DNA from: Chaunax sp. Z400
Taxonomy: Eukaryota > Chordata > Actinopteri > Lophiiformes > Chaunacidae
Length of the DNA: 64,000 nucleotides
NCBI GenBank assembly: GCA_037577475.1
Contig: CM075187.1
Location: forward strand, 23,590,810-23,654,809
Reading direction: 5' to 3'
Positions 61,075 through 64,000 of this stretch are shown one piece after another. The position numbers and the translations under genes were made by a program. The stretch's first letter is position 1. Every line of letters starts with the position of its first letter. The notes under the pieces are model-generated. The model was not told where the DNA came from. It worked only from the letters and a program-made list of their open reading frames with translations, and made no database searches.

Positions 61075-64000
61075 CTGTCTCCCCTCACAATTTCCAAATA
61101 GTGCTTTCCCGTGTGCAGGTTGGGTCTTTTGTTACCTTTATGAGGCGTAATTAAATGTGCACGGCGTGGCACAGTGTTTGAGCAGGAACCCCAGGCGTGC
61201 CATTAGCCAGATGTGGCTGCTCAATCCTTAATGATAGAGGAACAGAGGCGGAGGAGACGAGCCCAGGAGTCCTTCATCACGCCATCCCGAGGTATCGTGT
61301 GGGCCTAATTGCCCAATCGTTTTGTGCACCGTACGAGCCCTCGTGACATTTAGATTCATGCATTCATTATGTAGTCTCCCAGAGCTGCTTGGAGCGGCGG
61401 TGTTCATGTATAACTGGGGGAGGAAGGTGCACTGCAGCCAGGCTTTTAGCCAGCAAGTATGATTCATGAAGGGAGTTCTTAACACCTTTGTTTTGAACAT
61501 TACACACAAGTAGTGGGGTGATGTACTGTGTAATGCAGTGCATTAACAGTTTACAGTGTCTGACTGGAGAGGGTTTCATTGTCATGTACCGTCATCATGA
61601 GAGACTCTGAGAGGGATAAAAGGCACATTTTGGCATGCAGCTGCTGTTAAACATCACCATGTTGCACTTCATTATTTGTCTTTAGTTTTGGATCGTCAAG
61701 TATAGAGGCTGTCGATTTCCATCGGTCCATGTTACAATAGCTGATGGACGTGTCCTTCAAAGAGGGGCCAACCAGGAGAGTTAAGAAGCCACTTTTCTTG
61801 GAAACAACCTGCTTGTCTGTTTCTGCCTGGGGGCTTTGAGAGTGCTAAGGGATCAAACTGACAAACGCTGACTGATCGGCTCACAGTCGCACAGTATTTC
61901 CTTCCAGCCTTGCCTGGGATCTTACTATTGAAAGTTCTCATATTTTCTCCTGAGCCCTTTCACTCGCAGTGTATTAAAAGCCCAATCCCACTCCGCCCCT
62001 CTCTACGTCTTTTAATCCACCCCACGTGTTTTTCCTCCTTAGTAAGCACATTTGAGTCTGGAGCTTTAATTAGATGCATCTTCTCCAGGATCCGGATGTG
62101 TCGGGTGGTCGGCGCGCAGCCTGGGGAGCGTTCGGTGTAAATGGGCCTACATGCCAAACATACGGCACCCTCACTGGAAAGCAGGCCTCTTCGTTAGTGA
62201 GGAACTGACGAGCTGCCGCTCACATTTGGGTAATTAACACCGCCGCAGATTGTGGAACAGCTGTGCAATTTAGCACTGTGGCAACACCAGCGAGTCAAGA
62301 GAGACTCGGCAAACAGAGGACAGCTATGAAGTAGATTCATAGAGCACCTCGCTCAGGCCTCATCCAAACTCTCTCCAGCAGCCAAACATAATGTATATCC
62401 TCAGCTACTTGGCAGAATCGCATGACAAATTATTAAAATCACATTAATCAAGGGAATTTTAGATAATGAGTTCTTAAGTAAAACAACAGGAAACTATTAT
62501 TGCAATTTGGATCCTTACAGACCGTGTTTGGCATAAAAGACAAATAGTTCAGATTTTGTGTCAGCCCACAGGATGTTTCCACATCTTTACTTAAGTCATA
62601 ACCATGCTGAATGACTTAGATGCACCGTGGCTGCATCTATGTTCTGTTTCCACGGGCAATTTATAGCAAGGTTTTGGGGCTAGTCATCAACCTTGTCTAC
62701 AGTTGTGGAGAATAGATGGACCATGTGTAGAAAGCCTCTGCACTTTCTCCCCATGTAATTTAAGTCGCTTTTCATCTTTCTTTTCTTGGCAGTGCCTGGC
62801 TTGCCCCCACAAAACCAAATTATATGTGAGAAGTAATTAAAGCATCATGGTCTCCTTTTTGTTTCTTTTTGATTATAGTTAATGCGTACCATTCCGTCCT
62901 CCACTTTTATTTGCCTTGTTTTTTATCCCCACTGATCCGCAACATCTGGTTTTGGGTTTAACCGTCGAGGAGTGGTGAGAGTGTGGGGGGAAAATTGCTG
63001 GTACACATGCAGTTTAAGCTTGGAGTATTTCTCTGTTGGCTTCTACCTGACTATTACTGAAAAACACAAACATCCTGGGATGTTTGGCTTTCTGTCAAGC
63101 TGTGAGCATTTTATAGTGACAGCCAAAAACAGTCGTTTGCAGAGTAATGAGGGCAACTAGTCCTTATGTGAATATGTCTAGTGTACGTTTATGTCATATT
63201 AGACATTTAGTTTTCCATACAGTCGGTTTTTTTCATGACTAAAGCACTGTTGCAATGTGTGTAGTTAAGTGTGTGTCTTGTAGGGTTGAGCCATGTTGTC
63301 TCGCCTCTCTCCTCACCCCGGCCTATCAAGTGTCAGTGACAGTGACATGCCCAGTGCTGTCAGCAGGCCATGTCCTGGCTCTGTGCTCCGTCAGAGACTG
63401 AATGGAGAGAGCCCAGGGAACTTGTTAAATTTCTGCTAAGCAAGGCAATGCTGACTTTGACAAGAGACATTTCCTTCCAATCTCCTCAGGTCCTCTGCCG
63501 CCATCATCAACCACAACTCAGTGAGCAAACAGGGCAACGGAGACCATGCAACGATAATAATGTGAAAAATGTCTATCTCCGGTAATGCCAGGTGATGGCA
63601 AACAGACAGGCAGGCAGCCAGCTTCTGCAATGTATTCTGGGCCGCTGGGCCGAGCCCCAGCAGGGCTGTCATTTATTTATCTATCTGCAGTGTCTTGAGA
63701 GGTGAGGAAAGAAAAGACGGCAGAGCTTTCACTCTACCAGAGGGAGCTGGCCCACTCTTGAGGGATCGGAAATATAATTGGGCTGCTCTCACTCTTGGCT
63801 ATGGCAACAATCAGACATTTCTCCCTCCCCTCTCACCCGCCACTGTTGTTCCAGACATGGCTGAGGAGATGAGGCAGTGCTGGCCTTTCAGGCCCTGAGC
63901 AGGGACAACCACAAACAAGACTTGTCACTTGTGCTTACAGTGGCATTTATTTGATCGGAGGAGGTTTTTCCTTACTCCCCCCACCCACCCACACACACAG
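56953..64000. other. Intron-like stretch to the window end
   Basis: CpG enrichment tails off after about 57180 (the last dense patch is 57121-57180). No further exon is supported. It contains the (CT)n run at 61039-61072 and blocks such as 61120-61330 and 62200-62290 with CpG and TAATTA motifs that might be conserved regulatory elements. The very last bases (pyrimidine/CA-rich, ending cacacacag) could be a splice acceptor, but the following sequence lies outside the window. Confidence 0.5.
61039..61072. repeat. (CT)n microsatellite
   Basis: Seventeen uninterrupted CT units. Ser/Leu alternating frames over it are artefacts. Confidence 0.92.

Noticed and set aside
62793..62825. Strong acceptor (ttttcttggcag) with a possible GTGAGA donor, 33 bases between
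   Set aside because: The peptide (CLACPHKTKLY) matches nothing in the AUTS2 family and the donor's exon side is poor. It is kept only as a note.

Overview
The window reads as vertebrate, most probably teleost fish, nuclear DNA. It has long introns or intergenic sequence, CpG depletion outside one clear island, and many short microsatellites. It also carries dispersed repeats of types common in ray-finned fish: a short hAT element with an intact target duplication, a CACTGTAAAA-ended MITE, a piggyBac-like terminus, and several fragments of a GTTTGTTTGT/GGATAAAGGGG repeat family. Nothing supports a bacterial, phage or organellar origin. Almost all open reading frames are short and look like chance frames.

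The only coding sequence I can support is a 30-base, phase-0 microexon at 22787-22816 on the + strand. It encodes CDSESDIDDK between a good acceptor and a good donor. The peptide matches the acidic microexon region of the AUTS2/FBRSL1/FBRS family (CDSDSDQEEK in human AUTS2, from memory) and, as far as I recall, is nearer FBRSL1. That would place the window inside the long introns of the 5' half of an AUTS2-family gene. About 130 bases downstream lies a possible alternative terminal exon (SKKVKYRKKRL then stop) with a good poly(A) signal near 23647. It could encode a short N-terminal isoform.

Layout: 1-22786 is intron-like, with a GATG minisatellite (7985-8180), pyrimidine-rich blocks and some CpG-retaining blocks (12329-12520, 17190-17420). 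22787-23670 holds the microexon and the possible terminal exon. 23671-56259 is intron-like and contains most of the mobile-element remnants: inverted fish repeat copies at 24890-25360, a copy at 26857-27058, a piggyBac-like/AT-repeat structure at 30113-30380, a complete hAT MITE at 32985-33260, a minisatellite inside a dispersed repeat at 38873-39345, a 531-bp MITE at 40797-41327 and a hAT-like remnant ending near 51356. 56313-56952 is a CpG-rich block ending in a strong splice donor, best read as a promoter plus non-coding first exon on the + strand. If the gene assignment is right, this is an intragenic alternative promoter of the same gene. 56953-64000 is again intron-like.

The most interesting reading is one locus with three ways to vary its product: a frame-preserving microexon, a possible premature terminal exon just after it, and a possible internal promoter 33.5 kb further on. 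Gene identity, CNE status and transcription all need alignment or RNA data that I could not consult.
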